A stretch of DNA of 64,000 nucleotides from Saccharothrix obliqua (GCF_019375475.1 NZ_JAHXGQ010000006.1:124001-188000); one strand, 5' to 3'. Positions 1 to 10,228 are shown, counted from the first letter of the stretch. Translations and numbers: made by a program. Notes: generated from the sequence alone by a model not told the origin.

Positions 1-2
1 CC

Positions 3-524
3 GGTGTCGGCGGCGTGCTGGTGAGCCCCGGACCGAGCACGCCCGACAAGGCGGGCCGGAGCATGGACGTCATCCGCCACTGCGCGGACCGCGGCGTGCC
101 GGTGTTCGGCGTGTGCCTCGGCCACCAGGCCATCGGCGCGGTGTGGGGCGGCACGGTCGACCTCGCACCGGAACTGCTGCACGGCAAGACTTCCGTGGTG
201 CACCACGAGGGCGCGGGCGTGCTGGCCGGCGTGCCGACCCCGTTCACCGCCACCCGGTACCACTCGCTGACCGTGCTGCCGGACACCATCCCCGCCGAGT
301 TCGAGGTCACCGGCCGCACCGACACCGGCGTCGTGATGGCCATGCGCCACCGCACGCTGCCGGTGGAGGGCGTGCAGTTCCACCCGGAGTCCGTGCTCAC
401 CGAGGGCGGCCACCGGATGCTGGCGAACTGGCTCGCGGTGTGCGGCTTCGAGGTGCCGGAGAGCACCGTGGCCCAGCTGGAGAACGGGATGCGTCAACTG
501 GCCTCGGCCGCCCGGCTCGGCTGA
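3..524 (+). CDS. trpG: Glutamine amidotransferase subunit of anthranilate/aminodeoxychorismate synthase (5' end missing)
   Basis: Class I glutamine amidotransferase that would supply ammonia to the chorismate-using partner in tryptophan or p-aminobenzoate synthesis. The reading frame is open from the first bases, so the start and first strand lie upstream; the visible part begins just before the VSPGPSTPD motif. The nucleophile motif FGVCLGHQ and the catalytic His-Glu motif VQFHPESV are intact. It converges on pknB with only a terminator palindrome between, the arrangement known for trpG/pknB in M. tuberculosis. TrpG and PabA cannot be told apart by sequence here, and one protein often serves both pathways. 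Confidence 0.88.
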   Translation, partial: GVGGVLVSPGPSTPDKAGRSMDVIRHCADRGVPVFGVCLGHQAIGAVWGGTVDLAPELLHGKTSVVHHEGAGVLAGVPTPFTATRYHSLTVLPDTIPAEFEVTGRTDTGVVMAMRHRTLPVEGVQFHPESVLTEGGHRMLANWLAVCGFEVPESTVAQLENGMRQLASAARLG

Positions 525-526
525 CC

Positions 527-554
527 GGCGAGGGGGTCCGGCCGGACCCCCGCC
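527..554. terminator. Bidirectional terminator between trpG and pknB
   Basis: A perfect 20-bp palindrome (532-551, five G, TCCGG and its complement) is extended by a further GGCG/CGCC pairing. It fills the short gap between the two convergent stops and could end transcripts from both sides. There is no U tract, as is common in GC-rich actinobacteria. Confidence 0.6.
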
Positions 555-559
555 ACCGC

Positions 560-2548
560 CTACCTGGTCGAGCTGGTCGGGACGACCTTGAACTCGTACA
601 GGACCACGTTGATCCGGGCGCCCTTGCCCACCGCCTGGTCCCGCTTGTACTCGGTGTCCGCGATCTTGTTGTTCTGGCTGACGTCGTTGGTCGTGGACTT
701 GCTCGACACGTTCAGGTCGCCGCTCCAGCCCAGCGCGTTCAGCCGCGACCGCGCCTGGCCCTCGGTCAACCCGGTCAGGTCCGGCATCAGGAACTGGTTG
801 CCCCGCGACACGCTCAGCGTCACGATCGTCCCCTTGTCCACGCGCCCGGCCTGCGGGTTCTGCGCGATCACCTCGCCCTGGTCCTCCGGGCTGTCGACCT
901 CCTTGAACTGCACCCGGAAACCGTTGCCCTCCAGGGTGGCGCGTGCCGACTGCGAGGTCTGCCCGGTGACGTCCGGCAGCTGCACGGTGTCCGGGCCCCG
1001 GCCCAGGGTCACCGTGATGGTGCTGCCGCGCGCGGCCTTCGTGCCCACCGCGGGGCTCTGGTCGGCGACCTTGCCGACCAGGCTCGGGTCGTCCACCTGG
1101 ATCGTCTCGGTGGCCTGCTTGAACACCCACTTGTCGGCTTCGAGCTTCTTCTGCGCGTCGGCGGGCGACAGGCCCTTCACGTCCGGCACGTCGACCTGGT
1201 CCGCGGGCGCGCCCACGACCAGGTTGATCCGGGTGAACTTGTCCACCTCGCGCCCGATCGGCGGGTCGGTCTCCAGGACCTTGTCCACGTCGTCCGCGGT
1301 GCAGGCGGGCTGCGTGCCCGGCTGGCACGGGCGCGGCACGAGGATCGCGTCCAGGCCCATCCCGCGCAGCGTCTCCTGCGCGGCGCTCGCCGTCTGGCCC
1401 GTCACGTCGGGGATCTTCACCCGGTTCGCGTTGGCGCCGCCGTCATCACCGTCCAGCAGCGACTTGGTGATCCACGCGGCCAGCGCGATGACGGCGATGC
1501 ACAGCAGGACGACCAGCGTGATCATGATCGTCTTCTTGCGGCGGGCCCGCCGCTCCTGCTCCTCCTCCGCCACCGGGTCGTAGTCGGCGGGTTCCTCGCG
1601 CAACGCGGACGGGCGGTGTCTGCCGCCGGTGACGACCTCCGTGCGCGGGGACTGGTTCATCACCGCCGTGCGGTCCTCGGCGGTCATCACGGCGGGCGCG
1701 GACGGGCGCTGGCCGGACAGCACGCGCACCAGGTCCGCACGCATCTCGGCCGCCGACTGGTAGCGGTTCGCCGGACCCTTCGCCATCGCCTTCAGCACGA
1801 TCGCGTCCAGCGCGGGCGTCACCTTCGGGTTCAACGTCGACGGGGGCTTCGGGTCCTCCCGCACGTGCTGGTACGCCACCGCGACCGGCGAGTCGCCGGT
1901 GAACGGGGGCTCACCGGTGAGCAGCTCGAACAACACGCAGCCGGACGCGTACACGTCCGACCGCGCGTCCACCGCCTCGCCACGCGCCTGCTCCGGCGAC
2001 AGGTACTGCGCCGTGCCGATCACGGCCGCCGTCTGCGTCACCGCCGCCTGGCCGTCGTGCACGGCCCGCGCGATGCCGAAGTCCATGACCTTCACCGCGC
2101 CGGACCGCGTGATCATCACGTTCGCGGGCTTCACGTCGCGGTGCACGATGCCGTGCCGGTGGCTGAAGTCCAGCGCCGCCGACACGTCGGCCATGATCTC
2201 CATGGCGCGCTTGCCGGTCAGCGGTCCCTGCGTCTTCACGATGTCCCGCAGCGTCCGCCCGTCGACGTACTCCATGACGATGTAGGGCAGCGGGCCGTAC
2301 TCGGTGTTGGTCTCGCCGGTGTCGTACACGGCGACGATGGCCGGGTGGTTCAGCGCGGCGGAGTTCTGCGCCTCCCGGCGGAACCGCTCCTGGAACTGGG
2401 CGTCCCGAGCGAGGTCGGCGCGGAGCACCTTGATCGCCACGTCCCGGCCGAGCCGGACGTCCCGGCCCTTGTGGACCTCCGACATGCCGCCGTAGCCGAG
2501 GGTCTCACCCAGTTCGTAGCGGTTGGAGAGCAGTCGCGGAGTGCTCAT
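560..2548 (-). CDS. pknB: Ser/Thr protein kinase PknB with four PASTA domains
   Basis: Transmembrane eukaryotic-like kinase that links peptidoglycan sensing to control of growth and division. The kinase domain spans about residues 11-270, with Lys40 in VAIKV, HRDVKPAN (Asp138) and DFG at 156-158. The activation loop has TQT at 171-173, matching the autophosphorylated pair known in mycobacterial PknB. A juxtamembrane linker leads to a membrane helix at about 338-364, followed by four extracellular PASTA repeats to the C-terminus. At 662 residues it is slightly longer than the M. tuberculosis protein. It is the last gene of the pstP-rodA-pbpA-pknA-pknB operon. Confidence 0.97.
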   Translation of the reverse strand: MSTPRLLSNRYELGETLGYGGMSEVHKGRDVRLGRDVAIKVLRADLARDAQFQERFRREAQNSAALNHPAIVAVYDTGETNTEYGPLPYIVMEYVDGRTLRDIVKTQGPLTGKRAMEIMADVSAALDFSHRHGIVHRDVKPANVMITRSGAVKVMDFGIARAVHDGQAAVTQTAAVIGTAQYLSPEQARGEAVDARSDVYASGCVLFELLTGEPPFTGDSPVAVAYQHVREDPKPPSTLNPKVTPALDAIVLKAMAKGPANRYQSAAEMRADLVRVLSGQRPSAPAVMTAEDRTAVMNQSPRTEVVTGGRHRPSALREEPADYDPVAEEEQERRARRKKTIMITLVVLLCIAVIALAAWITKSLLDGDDGGANANRVKIPDVTGQTASAAQETLRGMGLDAILVPRPCQPGTQPACTADDVDKVLETDPPIGREVDKFTRINLVVGAPADQVDVPDVKGLSPADAQKKLEADKWVFKQATETIQVDDPSLVGKVADQSPAVGTKAARGSTITVTLGRGPDTVQLPDVTGQTSQSARATLEGNGFRVQFKEVDSPEDQGEVIAQNPQAGRVDKGTIVTLSVSRGNQFLMPDLTGLTEGQARSRLNALGWSGDLNVSSKSTTNDVSQNNKIADTEYKRDQAVGKGARINVVLYEFKVVPTSSTR

Positions 2549-2617
2549 CAGTGCTTCGTCCCGCTCCTCGTCAACGGTCCTGCCATCGCTTCCGTCCGCC
2601 TTCGTACCGTTCGGCCG

Positions 2618-4039
2618 TTACGCCGGTACACACGTCACCGCCACCCGTGAGCCGATCGCAACTTCGCCGCTCGGGCTGACGTCCCGCACCAGGCAGCTCG
2701 ACCGGTCCCGCGGCGCGGCACCCTGCTCGGTGCGCACCTCCGGTTCGAGCCGCTGCCCGGCAAGCCTGTTCGCGACCTCGTCGGCCGGGAGGCCGAGGAG
2801 GTCGTCCCGCGTGATCGTGACCGTCGGTCTGCTCGGCAGACGGTCGGTGGAATCCGGTCCGGTGGTACCTGAGGTGGACGGGCGGGCACTCGTGGTGCCC
2901 TGCTGACTCGTCCCACCCGGTACCTCGTCGTCTTTGCCCAACCCGCGCAGGATGACCACGGCGAGTACCAGCAGCACGGCCACCAGCACAGCGACCATAA
3001 CCCACAGCAGCGCCCGGTTGCGCCCCGGTGGTCGCGGCGGGAGCGGCAACGGACCGAAAGCGCCCGTGCGCGGAGTGTTCAGCTGCGGCGGTGCCAGTTG
3101 ACCACCCGGACGGGGTCCGGTGACCACCACCGGCGGGGGCGCGGTCAGCGCGGGCAGCGGCGCGGAACCCACCGCCATCGCGAGCCCGGTCGGCGCGGGC
3201 AGCGGCCGGCCGGCGCGCACCGCGCCCACCGCCGCCGCGAACTCGCCGCCGTTGCGGTAGCGCTGGCGCGGGTCCTTCACCATGGTCGCCTCGATCAGCG
3301 CCCGCGGCCCCGGCGGCACGTCCGGCGGCAGCGGCGGCGCGATGTCGCGGATGTGCATCATCGCCACCGTCACGGCGTTCTCCGACAGGAACGGCCGGTG
3401 CCCGGTCAGGCACTCGTAACCGCACACCGCCAGCGAGTACACGTCGCTCGCCGGTTCCGCCGCGTGGCCCAGCGCCTGCTCCGGCGCGATGTAGTGGGCG
3501 GTGCCCATCACCATGCCGGTGTGCGTCACGGGCGCGGCGTCCGCCGCCTTCGCGATGCCGAAGTCGGTGATCTTCACCTGGCCGGTCGGCGTCACCAGGA
3601 TGTTGCCCGGCTTCACGTCCCGGTGCACCAGGCCCCGCTCGTGTGCCGCCTGCAACGCGTTGCCCGCCTGCTCCAGCACGTCCAGCGTGCGGTCCGCGCC
3701 GAGCCGGCCACGCGCGATGATCGCCGCCAGCGGCTCGCCCTCGACCAGCTCCATCACCAGGTACGCGGTGTCCTCCGGCCCGTCCGGCACGGACGCCGTC
3801 TCGCCGTAGTCGTGCACCGCCGCGATGCCGGGGTGGTTCAGCGACGCCGTCGTGCGCGCCTCGATCCGGAACCGGTTGAGGAACTCGGCGTCGCCGGACA
3901 GCTCGGCCTTCAGCACCTTCACCGCGACCCGCCGGTCCAGGCGGGTGTCCGCGGCCTCCCAGACCTCGCCCATGCCGCCCACCGCGATCCGCCTGCTCAG
4001 GCGGTACCGCTCGGCGAGCAACTGGCCGGAGGTCAGCAT
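2618..4039 (-). CDS. pknA: Ser/Thr protein kinase PknA with a C-terminal PASTA-like domain
   Basis: Second membrane kinase of the operon, 473 residues. The kinase domain starts at [12 protein letters not shown] and has a Gly-rich loop GGMGEV, Lys41 in VAVKVLK and HRDVKPGN (Asp141). A membrane helix lies at about 339-366 after a Pro-rich linker. The start codon shares one base with the pbpA stop (TGATG), so translation is probably coupled. The last 70 or so residues ([10 protein letters not shown] ... IGSRVAVTC) look like one PASTA unit, whereas mycobacterial PknA has only a short extracytoplasmic tail. The longer open frame upstream of 4039 is read-through over pbpA and is not coding. Confidence 0.95.
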   Translation of the reverse strand: MLTSGQLLAERYRLSRRIAVGGMGEVWEAADTRLDRRVAVKVLKAELSGDAEFLNRFRIEARTTASLNHPGIAAVHDYGETASVPDGPEDTAYLVMELVEGEPLAAIIARGRLGADRTLDVLEQAGNALQAAHERGLVHRDVKPGNILVTPTGQVKITDFGIAKAADAAPVTHTGMVMGTAHYIAPEQALGHAAEPASDVYSLAVCGYECLTGHRPFLSENAVTVAMMHIRDIAPPLPPDVPPGPRALIEATMVKDPRQRYRNGGEFAAAVGAVRAGRPLPAPTGLAMAVGSAPLPALTAPPPVVVTGPRPGGQLAPPQLNTPRTGAFGPLPLPPRPPGRNRALLWVMVAVLVAVLLVLAVVILRGLGKDDEVPGGTSQQGTTSARPSTSGTTGPDSTDRLPSRPTVTITRDDLLGLPADEVANRLAGQRLEPEVRTEQGAAPRDRSSCLVRDVSPSGEVAIGSRVAVTCVPA

Positions 4040-5502
4040 CAGCGACTCCCGAGGTACGCGCCGATCACGGCGCGCCCGATCGGCGCCGCGACCTTGCCGC
4101 CGGTGGCGGCCAGGCCCGCGTCGCCGCCGTTCTCCACGATGACGGCGATGGCGATCTCCGGCTTCTCGGCCGGCGCGAACGCCACGTACCACGCGTTCGG
4201 CTTGGTGCTCTTGACGTCCTCGCCGCGCTCGGCGGTGCCGGTCTTCGACGCGATGGACACGCCGGACAGCCGGCCGCCCTGGAAGGTGTTCTTCTCGGAC
4301 TCCACCATCATGTCGCGCAGCGCGCGGGCGTGCTCGGGCTGCATCGCCTCGGCGACGTCGTCGCCCTTGTCCTCGCTGATCACCTGGAGGTCGGGCGCGA
4401 GCACCTTCTGCACCAGGTGCGGGCGCATCCGCACGCCGTCGTTCGCGATGGTCGCCGCGACCACCGCGTTCTCCAGCGGCGTGACCAGGGCGTCGCGCTG
4501 CCCGATGCCGGTCTGGAAGATGGCCGGCCGGTCCGGCATCGGACCGAGCGTGGAGGTCTCCACGCCGAGCGGGATCTCCAGGTCGGCGTCGTCGAAGCCG
4601 AACTTCGCCGCCTGCCGGTTCAGCTTGTCCTTGCCGAGCTGGTCGGCCAGCACCGCGAACGCCGTGTTGCACGACTTGGCCAACGCCTCCTGGAGGGTGG
4701 CCGTCACGCCGTTGCCGCAGTTGGTGTCGTTGAAGTTGGGCAGCGTCGTCTGGGTGCCCGGCAGCGTGATCACCGGGCGGCCGTCGACCTCGCTCTCCTT
4801 GGTCTTGCCCTCGGCCAGCGCCGCCGCCGCCACGACCAGCTTGAACGTCGAGCCCGGCGCGTACAGGCCGGCCACCGAGCGGTTGAGCATCGGCAGGTTC
4901 GCGTCCTCCGCGATCAGGCCCTTCCACGCCTCCCGCTGCTCGTCGACGTCGTGGCTGGCCAGCACGTTCGGGTCGTACGACGGCGTGGACGCCATCGCCA
5001 GGATCTCGCCGGTCTGCGGCCGGAGCGCGACCACCGAGCCGGTGACGCCCTGGAGGCTGTCGTACGCGGCCTGCTGGAGCGCGTAGTCCACGGTGAGCTG
5101 GAGGCTGCCGCCCTTCGGGTCGCGGCCCTTGATCAGGTCCGACACCCGGCGCGAGAACAGCCGGTCGTCCGAGCCGCTGAGCAGGTCGTCCTCGGCCCGC
5201 TCCAGGCCGCTCGCGCCGAACACCGTGGAGAAGTAGCCGGTGACCGGCGCGTACGCCGGCCCGGCGTACTTGCGCAGGTAGCGCAACCGGTCCGTGGTCT
5301 TCTCCACGGTCGCGATCGTCTCGCCGCCCGCGGCGATGATCTGGCCGCGCTCGCGGGAGAACTGGTCCAGCACCACGCGGCGGTTCAACGGGTTGGTCCG
5401 GTAGTCGTCGGACTTGATGACCTGCACGTACGTGGCGTTGGCCAGCAGCAGCACCATCATCGCCATCATGGCCAGGCCGACGCGGCGGAGCGGTTTGTTC
5501 AT
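4039..5502 (-). CDS. pbpA: Class B penicillin-binding protein PbpA (peptidoglycan transpeptidase)
   Basis: Monofunctional DD-transpeptidase that cross-links peptidoglycan with the SEDS glycosyltransferase encoded just upstream. The N-terminus MNKPLRRV leads into a single membrane anchor. The penicillin-binding motifs are all present: SxxK in PGSTFKL (about residue 215), SxN in KSCNTA (about 275) and KTGTAE (about 419). The 487-residue length matches mycobacterial PbpA (about 490). The ATG overlaps the rodA stop by 4 nt and the stop overlaps the pknA ATG by 1 nt. The frame continuing upstream to 6222 is antisense to nothing and only shadows rodA. Confidence 0.96.
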   Translation of the reverse strand: MNKPLRRVGLAMMAMMVLLLANATYVQVIKSDDYRTNPLNRRVVLDQFSRERGQIIAAGGETIATVEKTTDRLRYLRKYAGPAYAPVTGYFSTVFGASGLERAEDDLLSGSDDRLFSRRVSDLIKGRDPKGGSLQLTVDYALQQAAYDSLQGVTGSVVALRPQTGEILAMASTPSYDPNVLASHDVDEQREAWKGLIAEDANLPMLNRSVAGLYAPGSTFKLVVAAAALAEGKTKESEVDGRPVITLPGTQTTLPNFNDTNCGNGVTATLQEALAKSCNTAFAVLADQLGKDKLNRQAAKFGFDDADLEIPLGVETSTLGPMPDRPAIFQTGIGQRDALVTPLENAVVAATIANDGVRMRPHLVQKVLAPDLQVISEDKGDDVAEAMQPEHARALRDMMVESEKNTFQGGRLSGVSIASKTGTAERGEDVKSTKPNAWYVAFAPAEKPEIAIAVIVENGGDAGLAATGGKVAAPIGRAVIGAYLGSR

Positions 5503-6962
5503 TTGGGACGCTCCACCATGACTGTGAACTGGTCGGCGATCGCGGGTTGCTGCGGGCGTGGCTTGGGCGTGCTCTTGGGGCCGCGCGCCGCGTCGGAGAT
5601 CCGCAACAGCAGCGCGACCAGGATGTAGTTCGCGAGCAGTGACGAACCGCCCTTGGACAGGAACGGCGCGGTGATGCCGGTCATCGGGATCAGCTTCGTG
5701 ACGCCGCCGACGATGATGAAGATCTGGAACGCCACCGCGAACGCCAGGCCGCCGCCGAGCAGCTTGCCGAACGTGTCCCGCACCGACAACGCCGCGCGCA
5801 GGCCGCGCATCGCCAGCACGGTGTAGATCAGCAGCACCGCGGACAGGCCGACGAAGCCCAGCTCCTCGCCGATCACCGCGGTGATGAAGTCGGTGTTCGC
5901 CTCGGGGATCTGGTCCGGCCGACCGCCGCCGAGGCCCGCGCCGAACAGGCCGCCGGTGCCGAGCCCGAACAACGACTGGAGGATCTGGTAGCCCGCGTCG
6001 CGGGCGTCCTCGAACGGGTCCAGCCAGTTCTGCACGCGGATCTTCACGTGGCCGAAGAGCTGCCACGCCACCACCGCGCCGATGCTGAACATCACCACGC
6101 CCAGCACCACCCACGCGGCCCGTTCGGTCGCCACGTAGAGCAGCACCAGCACGATGCCGAAGAACAGCAGCGACGAGCCCAGGTCCTTCTGGAGCACCAT
6201 GATGCTCACGCCGACCGCCCACGCGGCCACCAGCGGACCCAGGTCGCGGGCCCGCGGCAGGTCCAGGCCCAGCACGCGGCGGCCCGCCGTGGTGAACAGG
6301 TCGCGCTTGGACACCAGGAACGCCGCGAAGAACACCATCAGCAGGATCTTCGCGAACTCACCCGGCTGGATGGAGAACGCGCCGAACGCCAGCCAGATCT
6401 TCGCGCCGTTGATCTCGGGCGCGATGAAGCTCGGCAGCACACCCGGCAGCACCAGCGCCACCAGGCCCAGGAAGCCGAACGTGTAGCCGTACTTGGCGAG
6501 CGTGCGGTGGTCGGACAACACCTTCAACGAGGCGCAGAAGAGCACCAGCGCGATCGCCGTCCACAGCACCTGCTTCGGCGCGGCGTCCGACCACGGCTGG
6601 CCGCCGGGCAGCGCGACGTCCGCCATGGCCAGGTCGATCCGGTGGATCATGACCAGGCCCAGGCCGTTGAGCAGCGCGACGCACGGCAGGATCACCGGGT
6701 CCGCGTACGGCGCCCAGCGGCGGACCGCCAGGTGCGCGACCGTGAGCACGCCCAGGAAGGACAGGCCCAGCCAGAGGATCTGGATGGTGAGTTCCTTCTC
6801 CTGGTTGGCGTCCACCAGGATGAGCGCGATCGTGACGAGGCCCGCGGCGAACGCGAGCAGGACCAGTTCCGTGGACCGTCTGGTGGGCGGCTTCAACCCC
6901 GGCGACGTGCTGCTCGCCGCCGCGAGCGGTGCTCCCTCCGCGCCGGTGACCGGCGAACCCAT
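5499..6962 (-). CDS. rodA: SEDS-family peptidoglycan glycosyltransferase RodA/FtsW
   Basis: Polytopic membrane protein (487 residues, about ten helices) of the shape, elongation, division and sporulation family, which polymerises lipid II glycan strands together with a class B PBP. Family features visible are the loop with [14 protein letters not shown] and, near the end, the [18 protein letters not shown] motif typical of FtsW/RodA. It lies 4 nt after pstP and overlaps pbpA by 4 nt, so the cognate SEDS/PBP pair is co-translated. The N-terminus is a 30-residue cytoplasmic extension rich in Ala, Ser and Pro. Confidence 0.96.
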   Translation of the reverse strand: MGSPVTGAEGAPLAAASSTSPGLKPPTRRSTELVLLAFAAGLVTIALILVDANQEKELTIQILWLGLSFLGVLTVAHLAVRRWAPYADPVILPCVALLNGLGLVMIHRIDLAMADVALPGGQPWSDAAPKQVLWTAIALVLFCASLKVLSDHRTLAKYGYTFGFLGLVALVLPGVLPSFIAPEINGAKIWLAFGAFSIQPGEFAKILLMVFFAAFLVSKRDLFTTAGRRVLGLDLPRARDLGPLVAAWAVGVSIMVLQKDLGSSLLFFGIVLVLLYVATERAAWVVLGVVMFSIGAVVAWQLFGHVKIRVQNWLDPFEDARDAGYQILQSLFGLGTGGLFGAGLGGGRPDQIPEANTDFITAVIGEELGFVGLSAVLLIYTVLAMRGLRAALSVRDTFGKLLGGGLAFAVAFQIFIIVGGVTKLIPMTGITAPFLSKGGSSLLANYILVALLLRISDAARGPKSTPKPRPQQPAIADQFTVMVERPK

Positions 6963-6966
6963 ACGC

Positions 6967-8352
6967 CTACTGACCCTTCCGGCAATCAGTGCCCGGCTTC
7001 TGCGCGAGCGAGGGCAGCGGTGTGCCCTCCAAGGTGGTGGTCGTCGGCGCCGTGGTGGTGGCCGACGGGTCCACCGGTGTGGTGGTGGTCGGTGTGGTGG
7101 TGGTCGGCTGGTCCCGGGGGCACAGCGGCAGGGTCTGCTCGGTGCGCAGGCGGCGGATGGCCTCCCGCGTCTCCTCCAGGCCGTCCACGTCGGTGATGCC
7201 GTTGCGGACCACGTCGCGCATGGAGACCTTCAGGTCGTCGACGGTGATCGGCTCGCACGCCTGCGCGCCGGGCGGGCAGGAGCCCTCCACCAGCGCGTGC
7301 AGGTCGAAGCCGAGCACGCTGCCCGGCACGCCGCGGAACACCGACACCTCGCCGTCCGGTCCGACGCCCACGTAGTGCTGGCGCAGGACGTACCAGCGGG
7401 TGCCCAGGCCGGCCGCCGCCAGCAGCAGGAGCAGGAACACGACCAGGCCGAGCGCCTTGAGCCGCGTGCCGCGCCGACGACGCGGGTCCGGTGGCGGCTG
7501 CGGCGGTTCCGGGCGCGGCGGGACCGGTCGGGGCCCCGTTATCGAACTCGCCCGCGAGGCGGGCGAGTCGGGTGGCGGTGCGTCGTCGCTGCCGTCTCCG
7601 GCGGCGCCGCCCACTATCGGGGCGTCCTCGCCGAAGTCCACGTCGACCACGTCGGCGACCACGACCGTCACGTTGTCCGGTCCACCGCCCTTGAGCGCCA
7701 GCTCGATCATCCGGTCCGCGCACGCCTGCGGGTCCGGGATGCGGATCGCCTCGTCCAGCGTCTCCAGGCTGACCACGCCGGACAGGCCGTCGGAGCACAG
7801 CAGGTAGCGGTCGCCGGGGCGGGCCTCGCGCACCATCAGGCGCGGTTCCACCTCGTGGCCGGTGAGGGCGCGCAGCAGCAGCGAGCGCTGCGGGTGCGTC
7901 GCGGCCTCCTCCTCGGTGATCCGGCCCTCGTCGATCAGCGACTGCACGAACGTGTCGTCGTGCGTGATCTGCGTGAACGTGCCGTTGCGGAGCATGTAGG
8001 CGCGGGAGTCGCCGATGTGCACCATGCCCAGCCGGGAACCGGCGAACAACACGGCGGTGAGCGTCGTGCCCATGCCGTCGAGGTCCGGGTCGGACTGCAC
8101 CAGCTCGGAGATCGCGCCGTTGCCGGCGATCACCGCGTCGCGGAGCTGGCCGAGCAGGTCGTCGCCCGGCTCGTCGTCGTCCAGCGGTGCGAGGGCGGCG
8201 ATCACCACCTTGCTCGCCACCTCGCCCGCGGCGTGGCCGCCCATGCCGTCGGCGAGCGCGAGCAGGCGGGGACCCGCGTACACGGAGTCCTGGTTGTTGG
8301 AACGCACCAGGCCCCGGTCGCTGCGGGCCGCGTATCGAAGGACGAGGGTCAT
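6967..8352 (-). CDS. pstP: PP2C-family Ser/Thr protein phosphatase PstP
   Basis: Metal-dependent phosphatase that reverses phosphorylation by the co-encoded kinases. The PP2C domain occupies about residues 1-235 with metal-binding motifs RSNNQDS, LADGMGG, HIGDSRAY and GGPDNVTVV. A Pro/Arg-rich linker precedes a membrane helix at about 305-325 and an extracytoplasmic tail of about 135 residues. The tail ends in a Thr-rich segment (runs such as TTTTPTTTT), a feature shared with several other exported proteins in this window. The ATG overlaps the fhaB stop by 4 nt. Confidence 0.96.
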   Translation of the reverse strand: MTLVLRYAARSDRGLVRSNNQDSVYAGPRLLALADGMGGHAAGEVASKVVIAALAPLDDDEPGDDLLGQLRDAVIAGNGAISELVQSDPDLDGMGTTLTAVLFAGSRLGMVHIGDSRAYMLRNGTFTQITHDDTFVQSLIDEGRITEEEAATHPQRSLLLRALTGHEVEPRLMVREARPGDRYLLCSDGLSGVVSLETLDEAIRIPDPQACADRMIELALKGGGPDNVTVVVADVVDVDFGEDAPIVGGAAGDGSDDAPPPDSPASRASSITGPRPVPPRPEPPQPPPDPRRRRGTRLKALGLVVFLLLLLAAAGLGTRWYVLRQHYVGVGPDGEVSVFRGVPGSVLGFDLHALVEGSCPPGAQACEPITVDDLKVSMRDVVRNGITDVDGLEETREAIRRLRTEQTLPLCPRDQPTTTTPTTTTPVDPSATTTAPTTTTLEGTPLPSLAQKPGTDCRKGQ

Positions 8353-8810
8353 GAGCGCAGCTCGATCACCGTTTTGCCGATTCGGATCGGGGAGCCGAGC
8401 GGGACCCGGAGTGGGGCCGTGACCTTCGCCCGGTCGAGATAGGTGCCGTTGGTGGAGCCCAGGTCCTCCACGTACCAGTCGGTGCCGCGCATCGACAGCC
8501 GCGCGTGCCTGGTCGACGCGAAGTCGTCGTCCAGCACGAGCGTGGAGTCGTCCGCGCGCCCGATCAGGATCGGCCTGCCGTCCAGGGAGATGCGGGTGCC
8601 CGCCAGCGCGCCGTGCGTCACGACGAGTTGGCGGGGCGCCTTGCTCCCCTTCGCGGCCTTCTTGGCCCCTCTACGCAGGCCGGGCGTCGGAACGCGCAGC
8701 CCCGACGCCGCGTACAGGTCGGACCGGACCACCCTCAGCGCAGCCAACACGAACAACCAGAGCAGGACGAGGAAACCCGCTCTGGTCAGCTGCATCACCA
8801 GCTCTGGCAC
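8349..8810 (-). CDS. fhaB: FHA-domain membrane protein FhaB (FipA type)
   Basis: Short phosphothreonine-binding adaptor, 153 residues, close to the 155 of mycobacterial FhaB. An N-terminal membrane helix (LTRAGFLVLLWLFVLAAL) is followed by a basic linker and an FHA domain at about residues 65-150. FHA signature residues are visible in IGRADDS, STRHARL and [15 protein letters not shown] start at 8810 gives the N-terminus VPELVMQLTRAGF, comparable to the mycobacterial one; an internal ATG at 8795 is possible. In mycobacteria this protein couples kinase signalling to the division machinery. Confidence 0.95.
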   Translation of the reverse strand: MPELVMQLTRAGFLVLLWLFVLAALRVVRSDLYAASGLRVPTPGLRRGAKKAAKGSKAPRQLVVTHGALAGTRISLDGRPILIGRADDSTLVLDDDFASTRHARLSMRGTDWYVEDLGSTNGTYLDRAKVTAPLRVPLGSPIRIGKTVIELRS

Positions 8811-8865
8811 CGGTTGTAACCGCTCCTGCCTTGAGTGCCGTCACGCCTTCGCCCGTCTCGACCAA

Positions 8866-10029
8866 CTAGCCCTGGGTGCGGAAGACCAGCGAGGAGTGGC
8901 CGATGCGGACGACATCGCCTTCCGCGAGCTGCCAAGTCTGCACCGGAGTGCCGTTCACCGTGGTCCCGTTTGTCGAACCGAGATCAGCGAGCATGGCACT
9001 GTGCCCGTCCCAGGTGATCTCCAGGTGCCTCCTGGAGACGCCGGTGTCGGGCAGGCGGAAGTCCGCCTCCTGGCCGCGGCCGACCACGTTGCCGCCCTGC
9101 TTCAGGTTGTACGTGCGGTTCGAGCCGTCGTCGAGGTGCAGGGTCGCGTTGAGCTGGCGCGGGCCCGACTGGACGGCGGGCGGGGCGTAGCCCTGGGCGG
9201 GGTCGCCGTAGCCCTGCTGGCCGTAGCCCTGGTCGTAGCCCTGCTGGCCGTAGCCCTGCTGCTGGCCGTAGCCCTGGTCGTAACCGGGCTGGCCGCCGTA
9301 GCCCTGCTGGCCGTAACCCTGGTCGTAACCCTGCTGCTGCTGGCCGTAGCCCTGGTCGTAGCCCTGCTGGCCGTAACCCTGGTCATAGCCCTGCTGCTGC
9401 TGGCCGTAGCCCTGGTCGTAGCCCTGCTGGCCGTAACCCTGCTGCTGGCCGCCGGCGTAGCCCTGGTCGTAACCCTGCTGCTGCTGGCCGTAGCCCTGGT
9501 CGTAGCCCTGCTGCTGCTGTTGGCCGTAGCCGCCCTGCGCGTAGGGGTCGTAGCCGGGCTGGCCCTGTCCTTGTCCGTAGCCGGGAGGCTGGCTCATGGA
9601 TCCGTCTCCTGTGCGAGGTGGTGCTGACCGTCGGCTGGAAACTTTCACATCGGGGTCGACGGACGAGCTGGTTCGGAACTGTCCGGTGTGCAGCGCGTCG
9701 GAGCGCTCCAGGGAGACTACGACGTCACCATAGGTATCCCATCCGCTCTCATCGAGGTGCTCTCGGATGGAGTCCCCGAGGAGCTGGGTGATGCGTAGTT
9801 CATCCTGGCCGTCACCGGCAAGCCGATCGTGGTCCTGGGGACCCAGCAGGACCTGGTAGTGGTTCGGTGCCAACAGCCGCCCACCCGCCAGTTCGCGGAT
9901 GTTGACCTCCGCCTCCCGCGCGAGGGCCTGCGCCACTTCCTGCGGGACGACGTTGCCGCCGAACACACGCGCGAAGGTGTTGCCGACGATGCCTTCGAGA
10001 CGGCGCTCGAAGCGCTGTACGAGGCCCAC
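8866..10029 (-). CDS. fhaA: FHA-domain protein FhaA with Gly/Tyr/Gln repeat linker
   Basis: Phosphothreonine-binding adaptor of 387 residues. The N-terminal domain ([16 protein letters not shown], about 1-115) is the conserved DUF3662-type domain. A linker of about 125 residues made almost only of Gly, Tyr, Gln and Asp follows, and an FHA domain ends the protein ([27 protein letters not shown]). I chose GTG 10029 because GGAGG lies 6 nt upstream and family members begin at this point; longer frames reach 10137. In mycobacteria FhaA binds phosphorylated MviN and controls lipid II flux. It is the first gene of the operon. Confidence 0.93.
   Translation of the reverse strand: MGLVQRFERRLEGIVGNTFARVFGGNVVPQEVAQALAREAEVNIRELAGGRLLAPNHYQVLLGPQDHDRLAGDGQDELRITQLLGDSIREHLDESGWDTYGDVVVSLERSDALHTGQFRTSSSVDPDVKVSSRRSAPPRTGDGSMSQPPGYGQGQGQPGYDPYAQGGYGQQQQQGYDQGYGQQQQGYDQGYAGGQQQGYGQQGYDQGYGQQQQGYDQGYGQQGYDQGYGQQQQGYDQGYGQQGYGGQPGYDQGYGQQQGYGQQGYDQGYGQQGYGDPAQGYAPPAVQSGPRQLNATLHLDDGSNRTYNLKQGGNVVGRGQEADFRLPDTGVSRRHLEITWDGHSAMLADLGSTNGTTVNGTPVQTWQLAEGDVVRIGHSSLVFRTQG
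9190..9585 (-). repeat. fhaA: Degenerate tandem repeat encoding GYGQQ/GYDQ units in fhaA
   Basis: The plus strand shows repeated blocks of CCCTGGTCGTAGCCCTGCTG, with CTG expansions coding Gln runs. In the fhaA frame these encode about twenty GYGQQ, GYDQ and QGY units. Near-identical codon blocks suggest recent expansion, so copy number may vary between strains. Confidence 0.9.
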
Positions 10030-10099
10030 GGCAACCCTCCGACTCGGTCGACTTCCGACCCCGATCGTATCCGGGGTGACGTGCCGGTACACGGGGCAA

Positions 10100-10130
10100 T
10101 TGGTAACCCGGACGTGGGCCGTGCTAGTGT
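10100..10130 (+). promoter_or_regulatory. Candidate tRNA-Leu promoter
   Basis: TTGGTA at 10100-10105 and TAGTGT at 10125-10130, preceded by TGC, could be the -35 and extended -10 boxes. The 19-nt spacer is long. The predicted start, about 7 nt downstream, falls just before the mature tRNA 5' end. Confidence 0.35.
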
Positions 10131-10145
10131 TCTCCACGTCGCTCC

Positions 10146-10228
10146 GGGCGAGTGGCGGAATGGCAGACGCGCACGGTTCAGGTCCGTGTGTCCGAAAGGA
10201 CGTGGGGGTTCAACTCCCCCCTCGCCCA
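10146..10228 (+). tRNA. leuT: tRNA-Leu (CAG)
   Basis: Complete class II tRNA. The acceptor GGGCGAG pairs with CTCGCCC, the anticodon stem CACGG/CCGTG encloses the loop TTCAGGT with anticodon CAG, there is a variable arm (TGTCCGAAAGGACG), and the T arm GGGGG/CCCCC carries TTCAACT. The discriminator is A and CCA is not encoded. A leucine tRNA follows fhaA at the same place in M. tuberculosis (leuT). Confidence 0.96.

Noticed and set aside
113..2650. An 845-residue plus-strand frame opposite pknB
   Set aside because: It overlaps trpG and pknB, has no domain-like sequence and is Arg/His-rich as expected of an antisense shadow.
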